A stretch of DNA of 64,000 nucleotides from Chitinophaga rupis. Its GTDB lineage: Bacteria > Bacteroidota > Bacteroidia > Chitinophagales > Chitinophagaceae. The position numbers were made by a program, and so were the translations under genes. The notes under the pieces were generated by a model. It worked only from the letters and a program-made list of their open reading frames with translations. It was not told where the DNA came from and ran no database searches. Where the stretch lies: the NCBI RefSeq assembly GCF_900109685.1, contig NZ_FOBB01000010.1, forward strand, positions 1 through 64,000, in the 5' to 3' direction. This document shows positions 1-7,391 of this stretch, in pieces (the first letter of the stretch is position 1; every line of letters starts with the position of its first letter).

Positions 1-300
1 AATGAAGTAGCCATCAGTATGACAGAGAAAGGAGATCCTTATGAAAATGCAATAGCAGAGCGGATGAATGGCATTCTGAAATCAGAGTTTGACCTGGCAA
101 GACAGTTTAACAACTACGAAGAAGCAGCCAGCGCTGTTACAGCAGCTATCCGGATTTACAACCAGCAACGGCCTCATGCCAGCTGTAATTATCTGACGCC
201 GGAGCAGGCCGCTACTCAGAAGGGAACCCTACTATCCCGATGGAAAACAAGAAAAAAACGAACTGTAAACCAAAATCAGGATTACAGCAAGCTATTGTAA
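1..300 (+). CDS. IS3-family transposase (OrfB), C-terminal part
   Basis: This is the end of an integrase-core (rve/DDE) transposase that catalyses movement of an IS3-type element. The frame is open to position 1, so the start is upstream of the window. Visible is the typical IS3 OrfB block around the catalytic glutamate: GDPYENAIAERMNGILKSEF, followed by the NNYEEA and YNQQRPHASCNYLTPEQA segments that close most IS3 OrfB proteins. A conserved basic tail follows before the TAA. The first internal ATG at position 19 is not the true start, because the conserved frame continues upstream of it. About 100 residues of a protein usually near 280 are present. Confidence 0.9.
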   Translation, partial: NEVAISMTEKGDPYENAIAERMNGILKSEFDLARQFNNYEEAASAVTAAIRIYNQQRPHASCNYLTPEQAATQKGTLLSRWKTRKKRTVNQNQDYSKLL

Positions 301-352
301 ACTTCAAACAGGATTATTTAACCAACGTGTAAACCTATTCCAGGACAAGACA
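1..352 (+). mobile_element. IS3-family insertion sequence, right-hand part
   Basis: The left window edge lies inside the transposase, so only the 3' end of the element is visible. The element probably ends near position 352, where the sequence reads CAGGACAAGACA; IS3 elements usually end in CA. The left end and its inverted repeat are outside the window, so the exact terminus and any target duplication cannot be confirmed. An AT-rich tandem repeat starts right after this point, consistent with an insertion boundary. Confidence 0.6.
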
Positions 353-368
353 TATATAGCTTAGATAC

Positions 369-390
369 GGCTTATATATGGCTTATATAT
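369..390. repeat. Tandem 11-bp repeat, GGCTTATATAT twice
   Basis: Two exact head-to-tail copies of an 11-bp AT-rich unit lie at 369-379 and 380-390, flanked by degenerate copies (TATAGCTTAG before, AGCTTATCT after). They lie just downstream of the IS3 remnant. The purpose is unknown; it could be an insertion hot spot or part of the element edge. Confidence 0.7.
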
Positions 391-400
391 AGCTTATCTG

Positions 401-622
401 ACAATCGGCAGGCAATAAGACGACAGATGCACCAGGAACTGGCAAGGTGATTTCACCGCCTCCGCGGATTGAAATGGTGGCATAGATTCTCTTATGTGCT
501 TGTATGAAGAAGCGGGTCTCCCGGGCTGTTATGGTCACAAACAGCAGGCATTCCGTATAGCCGGAGACCTGGAATGAGTTAAGCGCTTTTTTGAGTATTT
601 TCAGGAGCGAAACGACTACGGA
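401..622. other. Gene-free stretch after the insertion sequence
   Basis: All plus-strand frames carry stops here. The minus-strand frame that overlaps it has no recognisable protein features and runs antisense into the next gene. No tRNA, terminator or clear promoter was seen. It may be decayed sequence left by the insertion event. The frame of the downstream ORF is open back to position 578. Confidence 0.4.
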
Positions 623-1138
623 ATGGAAACAGCCTACTATTTGGATAAATTTCAGAAAATTGCCAATGATCTTGATCAGCAGCATTTCAGCGAAAAAAAG
701 CTGGAATCCAAAGTTGGGATATGGCTGCATTCTGTGGCCTTGAAAGTCCAGAAAAGATCCTGGATCAATGCGTCACAATTGGCAAGGCCCTTCGAGGAAT
801 CCATCTTTTTCTCTGTCTGGGTGAACGACGAATCGGCCCGGACAGGCAAACTGTATTATAACATACATGCCTTAAAATTAAGGCAATTGACGGGCTATAA
901 GATAAAGAGCCGGGATTTTGCCACTGCGTTCAGGATGAGGTTCAAGGCTTTTGAAATGAAATGGCCTAATGTTCGCCTGGATCTTGGCCCGCTAACGCTT
1001 ATGGAAGGTTGGGTTGTATTGGATGAGGAGCATTTTGCAGCTACAGTGAAGGATCTGACATATAATTTTTCAGCGATAGCTTTTATCATCGATGAACTGT
1101 TGGAAGAAAGGAAAATTCCGGTTGAACTAGCTAAATAA
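623..1138 (+). CDS. Hypothetical protein, possibly 5'-truncated
   Basis: The 171-residue product matches no family that I recognise. It is soluble in appearance, rich in aromatic residues and lysine/arginine, with no signal peptide or membrane segment. The open frame continues upstream of the first ATG to a TGA at 575, and the residues encoded there (VKRFFEYFQERNDYG) look like real protein rather than random sequence. This suggests that the original start was lost, possibly when the nearby IS3 element arrived. No convincing ribosome-binding site precedes ATG 623. The coding call rests on length and protein-like composition only. Confidence 0.55.
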   Translation: METAYYLDKFQKIANDLDQQHFSEKKLESKVGIWLHSVALKVQKRSWINASQLARPFEESIFFSVWVNDESARTGKLYYNIHALKLRQLTGYKIKSRDFATAFRMRFKAFEMKWPNVRLDLGPLTLMEGWVVLDEEHFAATVKDLTYNFSAIAFIIDELLEERKIPVELAK

Positions 1139-1171
1139 ACTCGATACGCCATTTGATCCATACTATTCAAA

Positions 1172-1190
1172 GGCCGTCACACGAACGGCC
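1172..1190 (+). terminator. Weak terminator-like hairpin
   Basis: GGCCGT (1172-1177) pairs with ACGGCC (1185-1190) around a 7-base loop, 33 bases after the stop of the hypothetical gene. No clear T-run follows, so termination is uncertain. Confidence 0.35.
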
Positions 1191-1364
1191 AGGAAGAGGT
1201 TTTCACAAAAAAGAATCCGGGACCTTGGAACCTCCAGGGCATTATTATGTGAACTACAAGGACGTTTAACCCTAAACTAAACGACCTGGATCAAAATCAG
1301 CCGAAATCGTTCTATATTTATCGTTATATACTCAATAATACAACGGCAAATTTTACAGGAGGCT
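1191..1364. other. Intergenic stretch upstream of the molybdopterin-fold gene
   Basis: No gene is seen. A strong Shine-Dalgarno sequence, AGGAGGC at 1356-1362, lies directly before ATG 1365. This is unusual for Bacteroidota, which rarely use strong sites, and bears on the start of the next gene. Confidence 0.4.
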
Positions 1365-1478
1365 ATGGTCAAAAATTTACTCATCGCACTTTGCTTCACC
1401 ACCACCTTTCCATACGCCCAAATGCCAGGGCATACAGACAGACACCCGATTTTCAGATCCATTTATAAAACAATAGTC

Positions 1479-1967
1479 ATGAAATTATATATCCTGTTCC
1501 TGTTTTTAAACGTATGTACATTACCGGTACTGGCGCAGCAAAAGCCGGCTGTAAAAATATCCGGAGAGGTAGCTACGCCGCTTACTATTTATGTTGACAG
1601 CTTAGCGCAATGGCCCCGCATTACCGTGAACCTGAAGGACCGGGATGGAAAAGACCATTCCTATTCCGGTACGCCCCTGCAAGCCATCCTGGAAAAAGCC
1701 GGCGTTACCATGGGTAAACAGCTGCGGGGCAAGAACCTTAGCAAATACCTGATGGTAAAATGTGCGGATGGTTATGAAGTGCTGTTTTCCCTGGCGGAGC
1801 TGGATAGCAGCTTTACAGACCGGCAGGTGATACTGGCCAATGAAACAGACGGGCATGCCCTGCCGGCAGACAAAGGTCCTTTGCGGCTGGTGGTGCCGGG
1901 CGAGAAGAAACCTGCCCGCAGCAGCTTCCAGGTGGTGGAAATGGTGGTAAGGTTTGCGAAGGATTAA
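1479..1967 (+). CDS. Secreted molybdopterin-binding-fold protein (SUOX-like)
   Basis: The 162-residue product begins with a signal peptide (MKLYILFLFLNVCTLPVLAQ) and then shows an oxidoreductase molybdopterin-binding-type domain (PF00174 fold): SGEVATPLTIYVDSL, a Y-SGTPLQAILEKAG segment and a C-terminal GPLRLVVPGEKKPARS segment, where full enzymes contact the cofactor. The protein is a stand-alone single domain, common in Bacteroidota, and probably acts in the periplasm. The frame is open back to ATG 1365, which has a strong ribosome-binding site and encodes a second signal-like stretch, so the start is debatable. I prefer 1479 because the signal peptide sits directly before the mature domain. 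Confidence 0.8.
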   Translation: MKLYILFLFLNVCTLPVLAQQKPAVKISGEVATPLTIYVDSLAQWPRITVNLKDRDGKDHSYSGTPLQAILEKAGVTMGKQLRGKNLSKYLMVKCADGYEVLFSLAELDSSFTDRQVILANETDGHALPADKGPLRLVVPGEKKPARSSFQVVEMVVRFAKD

Positions 1968-2009
1968 ATATTCGTAACTTAAAGGCCAAAGAGATCCCTC
2001 AATTTGCCC

Positions 2010-3851
2010 ATGCAGTACAATGATAAAGAAGCGGCGCATACCGGTAGCCGCGCAGCAGCGGAACAACGCTCAAACGGCCGGCAGCTGCCGGCAGTAGCCT
2101 GGCCTTATATAAAGCAAGCTCCAACATCCACTGCTCCCCTTCAGCGGCAGCCTGTTATACAACGGGTGAATGAAGAAAAGCTAAGCGTTTTTCCTGAACA
2201 TGGCGCTGACCCCAGGGATGTACAAAAAGTAAGCGATGCGCTGGTAACCATCCGGGCTGCATTTAAAGATAAAAAAGCACTTTTTGAAACCGGTACGCTG
2301 GCCACCATGCCCAATACATCTGGCTTAACAGGGCCACCTGCCAAGGCGGAAAAAGACGCGCGGGTTAAAACCGTTATGACGGATTACCCGGCTCTTTTAA
2401 AAAGTTTTGATCCCATTGCGGAATTGAGGAAAATACCGCCCTTTAGCAACGGGGAGCTGGTATTAGGCGAAAAAGATGAACATGGCGACCGCGTGGTGAA
2501 AAACGGCAGTAACCAGGTAGTAGCTACTTTAATGTCGGACCAGGGGAGCTATTTACCGGACCTGGTAGGGCCCGACCATCCTGAAGACCTGCGCACCAAG
2601 TATAGCCGTTTTGATAAGCCTGAAAAGGAATATGTAGAAGATAATGTTGGCGTGCCTACACGGCGGTATGCATATGTGGAAAAAAGCTTTTACCAGTTCA
2701 TGGAATTTTTAAGCATTGGCAGCATGACCGGCCGCTGGCAAATGCTGTCACAAGCTGCAGGTATACCCAAAAACCTGATGGACCCCAGCGATGGACAGGA
2801 TGTTATAGAACAGATCCGTGGAAAAAAGGGAGACCCGCTAAGCGTACAGGAGCTGGCCGTGCTGCATAACTGGAAAGGAAGCGGCCTGCACCAGCGCGGA
2901 TTAAGCCTTTCAGCCAGCCCGCGGGAAAAAGCCGTGTATAGTAATGACGGGGAATCATTCTCCTCCGCCGATGGCGTACGCCTTAAAATTGACCTGGCTA
3001 AAGTCCCCAAACAGGTAATGCTTATTAACCATTATACTCCCCTCAATAACCCGGCACACCTGGCAGGCATCGATGATAACGTAAGCGGCAAGGCCTTCAA
3101 AACAGTTCCTCCACCTAATACCGCAAAATATAACTATGAAGGCTCTGTGGTCAAGAACAGGGAATTATTCCTGGAATACTTAAACCCGGATTGGATTGTG
3201 GAAGTGAAAGTTCATGGAAACCCAGCTTCCCTGAAACCGGAACAGTTTGGCGGGGATGCCAGCGCTATGCACGCACAAGCCGGTGTATTAATGGGGCATG
3301 GCGATTATAAAAGCGGATTTACAAAAGGAGTACAGGACCATTTAGCCGGCAATGAAAATCAAAAGCCTGTGGATGCTACCAGCTCCGAAGGAAAAGGATG
3401 GGCCTCCGGGCAGCATTACAGTAAGTGGTTTGATAAAGGGGTGGCTTATAAAAACAGGGAGGCACACTGGAATGCAGGTGTACAGTATGGCCTGGAAAAT
3501 TTCGGGACTCTTTTTACTGCCGGAAAAAATTTAGCCCAAATAACCATCAATATAAACGCCCTTCCTGCACATGCCAACTACAAGTTAGGTGCAATTGCTT
3601 TCATAGAACGGGTAATAAAATTGAGCTTTGGAGGTGTAGCCGCAGACAAGGACTTGAAGGTACCTGGAAAACAAAAGGCTTTACAGGCTGCAGCAAGCGT
3701 GGAAATGCCTTTAGGGTATGCCGGCCTGGCAAAAGAAGAAAGCGATGCCAAAGTGCTGGCCTTTGATATACAGCGCCTGGGCTGGGTACATGGCTACAGC
3801 GGCAGTGCACGGAAAACAGCCGTTGGGGCAGATTTTTACCAGAAAACGTAA
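2010..3851 (+). CDS. Large toxin-like protein, candidate ADP-ribosyltransferase effector
   Basis: The 613-residue soluble protein has no signal peptide. Its first 50 residues are low-complexity, ending in QRQPVIQRV (about residues 43-51); this style of N-terminus is common in large Bacteroidota proteins linked to extracellular contractile injection systems. The middle carries a block resembling ADP-ribosyltransferase toxins: LHQRGLSLSASP with R296 and the S-L-S motif at about 299-301, followed by NRELFLEYLNPDW with E385 and E389 as candidate catalytic glutamates. The last 200 residues are unlike anything I recognise. No immunity gene or secretion apparatus is next to it. ATG 2010 is preferred over an in-frame TTG at 2004. 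Function is inferred from motif spacing only. Confidence 0.6.
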   Translation: MQYNDKEAAHTGSRAAAEQRSNGRQLPAVAWPYIKQAPTSTAPLQRQPVIQRVNEEKLSVFPEHGADPRDVQKVSDALVTIRAAFKDKKALFETGTLATMPNTSGLTGPPAKAEKDARVKTVMTDYPALLKSFDPIAELRKIPPFSNGELVLGEKDEHGDRVVKNGSNQVVATLMSDQGSYLPDLVGPDHPEDLRTKYSRFDKPEKEYVEDNVGVPTRRYAYVEKSFYQFMEFLSIGSMTGRWQMLSQAAGIPKNLMDPSDGQDVIEQIRGKKGDPLSVQELAVLHNWKGSGLHQRGLSLSASPREKAVYSNDGESFSSADGVRLKIDLAKVPKQVMLINHYTPLNNPAHLAGIDDNVSGKAFKTVPPPNTAKYNYEGSVVKNRELFLEYLNPDWIVEVKVHGNPASLKPEQFGGDASAMHAQAGVLMGHGDYKSGFTKGVQDHLAGNENQKPVDATSSEGKGWASGQHYSKWFDKGVAYKNREAHWNAGVQYGLENFGTLFTAGKNLAQITININALPAHANYKLGAIAFIERVIKLSFGGVAADKDLKVPGKQKALQAAASVEMPLGYAGLAKEESDAKVLAFDIQRLGWVHGYSGSARKTAVGADFYQKT

Positions 3852-3884
3852 CTTATGTGTGGCACACCTTTGAAGTGTGGCACG

Positions 3885-4877
3885 TTAATCCAAATTCTTA
3901 ATTGGGAACGGCGGAAAGTTGCTCCAGGTAAAACCTATGCTGCCCTGCGTGCCGGAGTCCACAAAGCGGAAATTGTAATTATCGTGCCCGTGTATGAATT
4001 TGGCTACAAAGCCAAAGGTCCGCATATTGTGAAAGGGGTAAATGCGGTAACCGGTTTCGCTCCGGAAGGGATTTACCCAGTTGTGCGCGCCAAAGATCCA
4101 TTCTGCATTTTCAAAAAAACAATGCCGCACGCCTTTGGGGCTTACCTTGCTGTATTCATATCCGCCCAGCAATCTTACCCGCCCATAGATCTTAATATCT
4201 GCATCAGAAAAGCCGCCAAAGTTAAATAGCTGCAGGAAACGGTCGTGATAAAACAGCGCGCCCAGTTTCAGGGAGTGAATGCGGTTGGGGGTTACATCAT
4301 CCAGCTTATTTATGCGGTAGTTAAATACCAGCTCTGTAAGATTGGTGGAAAAGTTGCCGCTTTTGCGGTTCAGGATGGCTGAAAGGTTGGTGTTGGGTGT
4401 AATAAGCCTGTAAATGCTATCGCTCTGCGGGGAGCCATCCTCATACTGCTCACTAAATGCGCTGCCGGCCTGCCCATTGGAGTAGTGGCCGCTTTCCAGC
4501 GATATGGTGAACAGGTTATTGCCCAGCCGGAACACCTGCTGCGTGCCTAGCAGAATACGGTAAGAGGGTGTTTTCACTGGCAGGGAATTTTCTGTATACA
4601 TGCGCACCTGTGGTGTAAAAGAAGCATAGTAGGCCCGTACATGTGGCTTCCCGTCTCCCAGGCCCTGCAAAATGTTGTTGGAAAAACTGTAGCGTACAAT
4701 GGGGTTGGCTTCAAACAGCACATTCTTTTCATACTTCACGTAGCTGGTGCGGAAGTTAATGTCCGCATCCTCCCCTACCGGATACACCTGTATAAAATCC
4801 CTGAACCCGTTCTTTTGGGCCATAACCGCAGCTGCCTGCAGCAGCGCAAACAACAGCAGGTAATATTTACAATTCAT
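3885..4877 (-). CDS. Outer-membrane phospholipase A-like protein
   Basis: The 330-residue product has a signal peptide (MNCKYYLLLFALLQAAAVMA, then Q) and alternating beta-barrel composition. The segment LESGHYSNGQ places H131 and S133 in the H-x-S-N-G pattern of the outer-membrane phospholipase A active site (H-Q-S-N-G-R in PldA), and a late GHDNYNFRF segment resembles the second conserved PldA motif. It would hydrolyse membrane phospholipids in the outer leaflet. ATG 4877 was chosen over one 48 bases upstream because it begins the signal peptide. It lies 16 bases after a small gene on the same strand, probably co-transcribed. It could be another barrel with a chance match. Confidence 0.6.
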   Translation of the reverse strand: MNCKYYLLLFALLQAAAVMAQKNGFRDFIQVYPVGEDADINFRTSYVKYEKNVLFEANPIVRYSFSNNILQGLGDGKPHVRAYYASFTPQVRMYTENSLPVKTPSYRILLGTQQVFRLGNNLFTISLESGHYSNGQAGSAFSEQYEDGSPQSDSIYRLITPNTNLSAILNRKSGNFSTNLTELVFNYRINKLDDVTPNRIHSLKLGALFYHDRFLQLFNFGGFSDADIKIYGRVRLLGGYEYSKVSPKGVRHCFFENAEWIFGAHNWVNPFRSETGYRIYPFHNMRTFGFVAKFIHGHDNYNFRFVDSGTQGSIGFTWSNFPPFPIKNLD

Positions 4878-4893
4878 ATCTGGGGTTTGGTGG

Positions 4894-5184
4894 TTATTGA
4901 AATAAGATCCTGTTGATAGCCGCAATCACCTGCGGATCTATATCATCGCTGTAAAACAATTTTGATTTAAAAGGATTGCTGTCATGAAAAAAAGTGAAGC
5001 TGAGCTGTAATGTCCTGATGCCGTCTACCACGGCTGCTGTATTGTCCTTGGAGGTGCTTTCTATAAAAAAGGTGTGGTCCACCTGCTGAAAGATCACCTG
5101 TTTGTTCTGCAGCACGGGGATCACCTTTGCAGCATCTGTATCACTGCAATTGTACAGGGAAAGAATGTTACCATACCTGGCCAT
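4894..5184 (-). CDS. Small hypothetical protein upstream of the barrel gene
   Basis: The 96-residue cytoplasmic-looking protein has no signal peptide or membrane segment and no family that I recognise. It is probably the first gene of a two-gene unit with the phospholipase-like gene, 16 bases downstream. Composition is mixed alpha/beta with a conserved-looking aromatic centre (FFIESTS, LQLSFTFFHDSNPF). Its role is unknown. Confidence 0.6.
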   Translation of the reverse strand: MARYGNILSLYNCSDTDAAKVIPVLQNKQVIFQQVDHTFFIESTSKDNTAAVVDGIRTLQLSFTFFHDSNPFKSKLFYSDDIDPQVIAAINRILFQ

Positions 5185-5264
5185 AGTAATTTTTTTGGGG
5201 GTAAGCTATTTTGGAACAGTTATGCTCAATAAACAGCCAGGGACAGTATTTTGTTTAAATGCTT

Positions 5265-5597
5265 TTAATACAATCTGCCACCCAAGGGTACCTCCTGCTC
5301 CGGCTTAATAAGTACTACCTCGTTATTGTCATCCGGCACGCCCAGGGTTAACACCTCTGACATAAATGGCCCTATTTGCCGGGGCGGAAAATTCACCACG
5401 CATAATACCAGGGTACCTGGCAGCGCTTCTTTGGTGTAATGCTTAGTGATCTGTGCGGATGAGCGTTTAATGCCCAGCTCCGGGCCCAGGTCAATGGTGA
5501 GCTTATAGGCCGGTTTACGGGCCTCCGGAAAATCTTCTGCGGTAATGATCTTACCTACACGTATATCCAGTTTCTCAAAATCTGCTATCGTTGCCAT
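5265..5597 (-). CDS. csaA: CsaA-type tRNA-binding-domain chaperone
   Basis: The 110-residue product is a single tRNA-binding (OB-fold) domain of the CsaA/YgjH type. It has the family's usual length and the signature sequence DFEKLDIRVGKI near the N-terminus, the KPAYKLTIDLGPELGIKRSS centre and the closing VVLIKPEQEVPLGGRLY. CsaA has been described as a chaperone linked to protein secretion in Bacillus. ATG 5597 was chosen because the family starts there; open sequence upstream is not conserved. It is single-copy and stands alone. Confidence 0.92.
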   Translation of the reverse strand: MATIADFEKLDIRVGKIITAEDFPEARKPAYKLTIDLGPELGIKRSSAQITKHYTKEALPGTLVLCVVNFPPRQIGPFMSEVLTLGVPDDNNEVVLIKPEQEVPLGGRLY

Positions 5598-5691
5598 AGG
5601 GCGAAGATACGCGTTGCAGAACAAAACACCCCTTTTGCAGATAAACCCCCGCATATGACAAAACACACGGCAGCCCGCTGCATAAAGCGGC

Positions 5692-5699
5692 TATTTTTG
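5692..5699 (+). promoter_or_regulatory. Candidate -7 box TATTTTTG upstream of the ABC operon
   Basis: The octamer matches the Bacteroidota -7 consensus TAnnTTTG exactly. Transcription would start near 5706, which supports ATG 5720 over ATG 5702 as the start of the ATPase gene. No clear -33 TTTG was found at the right spacing. Confidence 0.45.
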
Positions 5700-5719
5700 A
5701 AATGTACAAACCTTGTCAC

Positions 5720-6625
5720 ATGTCCTTTTGCCTGGAAACAACCCAACTCACCTACCGCTTTACAGGGCAGGAAACCGCTCTGGACAACATTCACCTGCAG
5801 GTGCCGCAGGGCAGCATTTACGGCTTCCTGGGGCCTAATGGCGCCGGTAAAACCACCACCCTGAAACTGGTGCTGGGCTTACTAAAAAAACAGCAGGGCC
5901 ACATCACTATTTTTGGGAAGCCGTTTGAGCAGCACCGGGTGGCGGTACTGCGGCAGGTGGGCGCCCTGATCGAAAGCCCTTCTTTATACAGCCAATTAAG
6001 CGCGGTGGAAAACCTGCAGGTGCTGCAAACTATTTACCGCTGCCCAAGCCAACGTATACACGAAGTATTGCAGCTGGTGGGCCTGGCTAATACCGGGCAT
6101 AAAAAAGCCGGACAGTTCTCGCTGGGTATGAAACAGCGCCTGGCCATTGCCATGACCTTACTACACCGTCCTGCATTGCTTATTTTAGATGAGCCTACCA
6201 ATGGCCTGGACCCCAATGGCATTATTGAAATGCGGGAGCTGCTGAAAACCATCAGCCGGGAGCAGGGCATTACCATCCTTATATCCAGCCACCTGCTGCC
6301 GGAAATTGAAAAGCTGGCCACACATATCGGCATTATTCACAAAGGAAAGCTGTTATTTCAGGATACGCTGGAAACGCTGATGCGCAGCACTCAACAGGCG
6401 CCGGTATTGATCAGTACAAATAATAATACCCAAAGCCTGCAGCTGCTGCAAGCGCAGGGAGTGCATGTGGCGGCAGCGAACGGGCATCTGCTGATGCAGG
6501 GTGTTACCAAAGAAAAGATAGCCCTTATTAACCGGCAGCTGGTACTGGCAGGCATTGATGTATATGGCATTCATGCACAGCACCATGACCTGGAAGCCAC
6601 TTTTATGGACCTTATTAATCATTAA
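5720..6625 (+). CDS. ABC transporter ATP-binding protein, peptide-resistance type
   Basis: The 301-residue ATPase has Walker A GPNGAGKTTT, a signature region FSLGMKQRLAIAMTLL and Walker B LLILDEPTNGLDP, then H-loop ISSHLL. The layout, with an extra C-terminal domain of about 90 residues, is that of BcrA/LanF-type exporters that give resistance to peptide antibiotics. It is followed 1 base later by the permease gene and then by LytS/LytTR genes, so ATPase, permease, kinase and regulator form one transcription unit. Substrate cannot be read from sequence, but a lanthipeptide-like precursor lies at the end of the unit on the other strand. Confidence 0.9.
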   Translation: MSFCLETTQLTYRFTGQETALDNIHLQVPQGSIYGFLGPNGAGKTTTLKLVLGLLKKQQGHITIFGKPFEQHRVAVLRQVGALIESPSLYSQLSAVENLQVLQTIYRCPSQRIHEVLQLVGLANTGHKKAGQFSLGMKQRLAIAMTLLHRPALLILDEPTNGLDPNGIIEMRELLKTISREQGITILISSHLLPEIEKLATHIGIIHKGKLLFQDTLETLMRSTQQAPVLISTNNNTQSLQLLQAQGVHVAAANGHLLMQGVTKEKIALINRQLVLAGIDVYGIHAQHHDLEATFMDLINH

Positions 6626-6626
6626 C

Positions 6627-7391
6627 ATGCAACTATCTTTCTTTTACAGCTTTAAAAGCGAATGGCTGAAGACCCGCCACAGCCTGGCCTCCTGGCTTAC
6701 CATAAGCGGCGCATTTTTTATCCCGGCCATTGTACTATTTCAGCGGCTCGTGTATGCGGCTGATTCGGCGGCGGTTAATGCATCCCCCCAGGTTTGGGAG
6801 CATTTGTATAAAGATAACTGGCAATACATGGCCGTATTGTTACTGCCCATGGGTGTAATACTGGTGAGCAGCTTAATTACCCAGCTGGAAGTAAAGAACA
6901 ATGCCTGGAAGCTGGTACACAGCACCCCGCAAAAGCTGCACACTATTTTCAGCGCTAAGCTGGCAGTGATCCTGGTAATGCTGCTGCAATTCTTCCTGCT
7001 GTTCAACATCGGCATCTATCTTACCGGGGTGGTACCTGCCCTGTTTAACCGGCAGATACCTTTTCCCCGTACAGCCTTCCCCGTTGCGGCTTACCTGCGG
7101 GGTAGCGGCCATTTCCTTATAGCATGCCTGCCCATTGTAGCGCTGCAATATTTATTAAGCCTGCAGTTCAGGAACTTCCTGGTGCCGGTGGGCGTTGGGC
7201 TGGCCCTGTTAACGGCTTCCATCATAGCAGCGAAGTGGAAATATGGCTACATTATTCCTTACATTTACGGAACACTCAAATTTATTGGCAAACAACCGGC
7301 TGCAGCGCTATATACCTTACCCCTCAGCTATTTTTGCGGGTTTACCATCGCAAGCTGGTTATTGTATTATTATAAAAAGCAGAAAGCTTGA
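6627..7391 (+). CDS. ABC transporter permease
   Basis: The 254-residue membrane protein has about six hydrophobic segments (LASWLTISGAFFIPAIVLF, AVLLLPMGVILVSSLI, VILVMLLQFFLLFNIGIYL, IACLPIVALQYLLSL, VGVGLALLTASIIAA and a C-terminal one), the usual form of ABC-2 permeases paired with BcrA-type ATPases. ATG 6627 follows the ATPase stop by one base. A longer open frame upstream overlaps the ATPase gene and is not used. Partner of the preceding ATPase. Confidence 0.88.
   Translation: MQLSFFYSFKSEWLKTRHSLASWLTISGAFFIPAIVLFQRLVYAADSAAVNASPQVWEHLYKDNWQYMAVLLLPMGVILVSSLITQLEVKNNAWKLVHSTPQKLHTIFSAKLAVILVMLLQFFLLFNIGIYLTGVVPALFNRQIPFPRTAFPVAAYLRGSGHFLIACLPIVALQYLLSLQFRNFLVPVGVGLALLTASIIAAKWKYGYIIPYIYGTLKFIGKQPAAALYTLPLSYFCGFTIASWLLYYYKKQKA

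Noticed and set aside
383..730. 115-codon open frame on the minus strand
   Set aside because: It overlaps the hypothetical plus-strand gene and covers a low-complexity stretch; no motif or start context.
3857..3883. Direct repeat GTGTGGCAC twice
   Set aside because: Short, only two copies, between convergent stops; no clear role and likely chance or a degenerate terminator.
3855..4229. 124-codon open frame on the plus strand
   Set aside because: Antisense to the phospholipase-like gene, which has a signal peptide and active-site motif.
5702..5719. Earlier start for the ABC ATPase
   Set aside because: The -7 box at 5692-5699 would place the transcript start downstream of this ATG.
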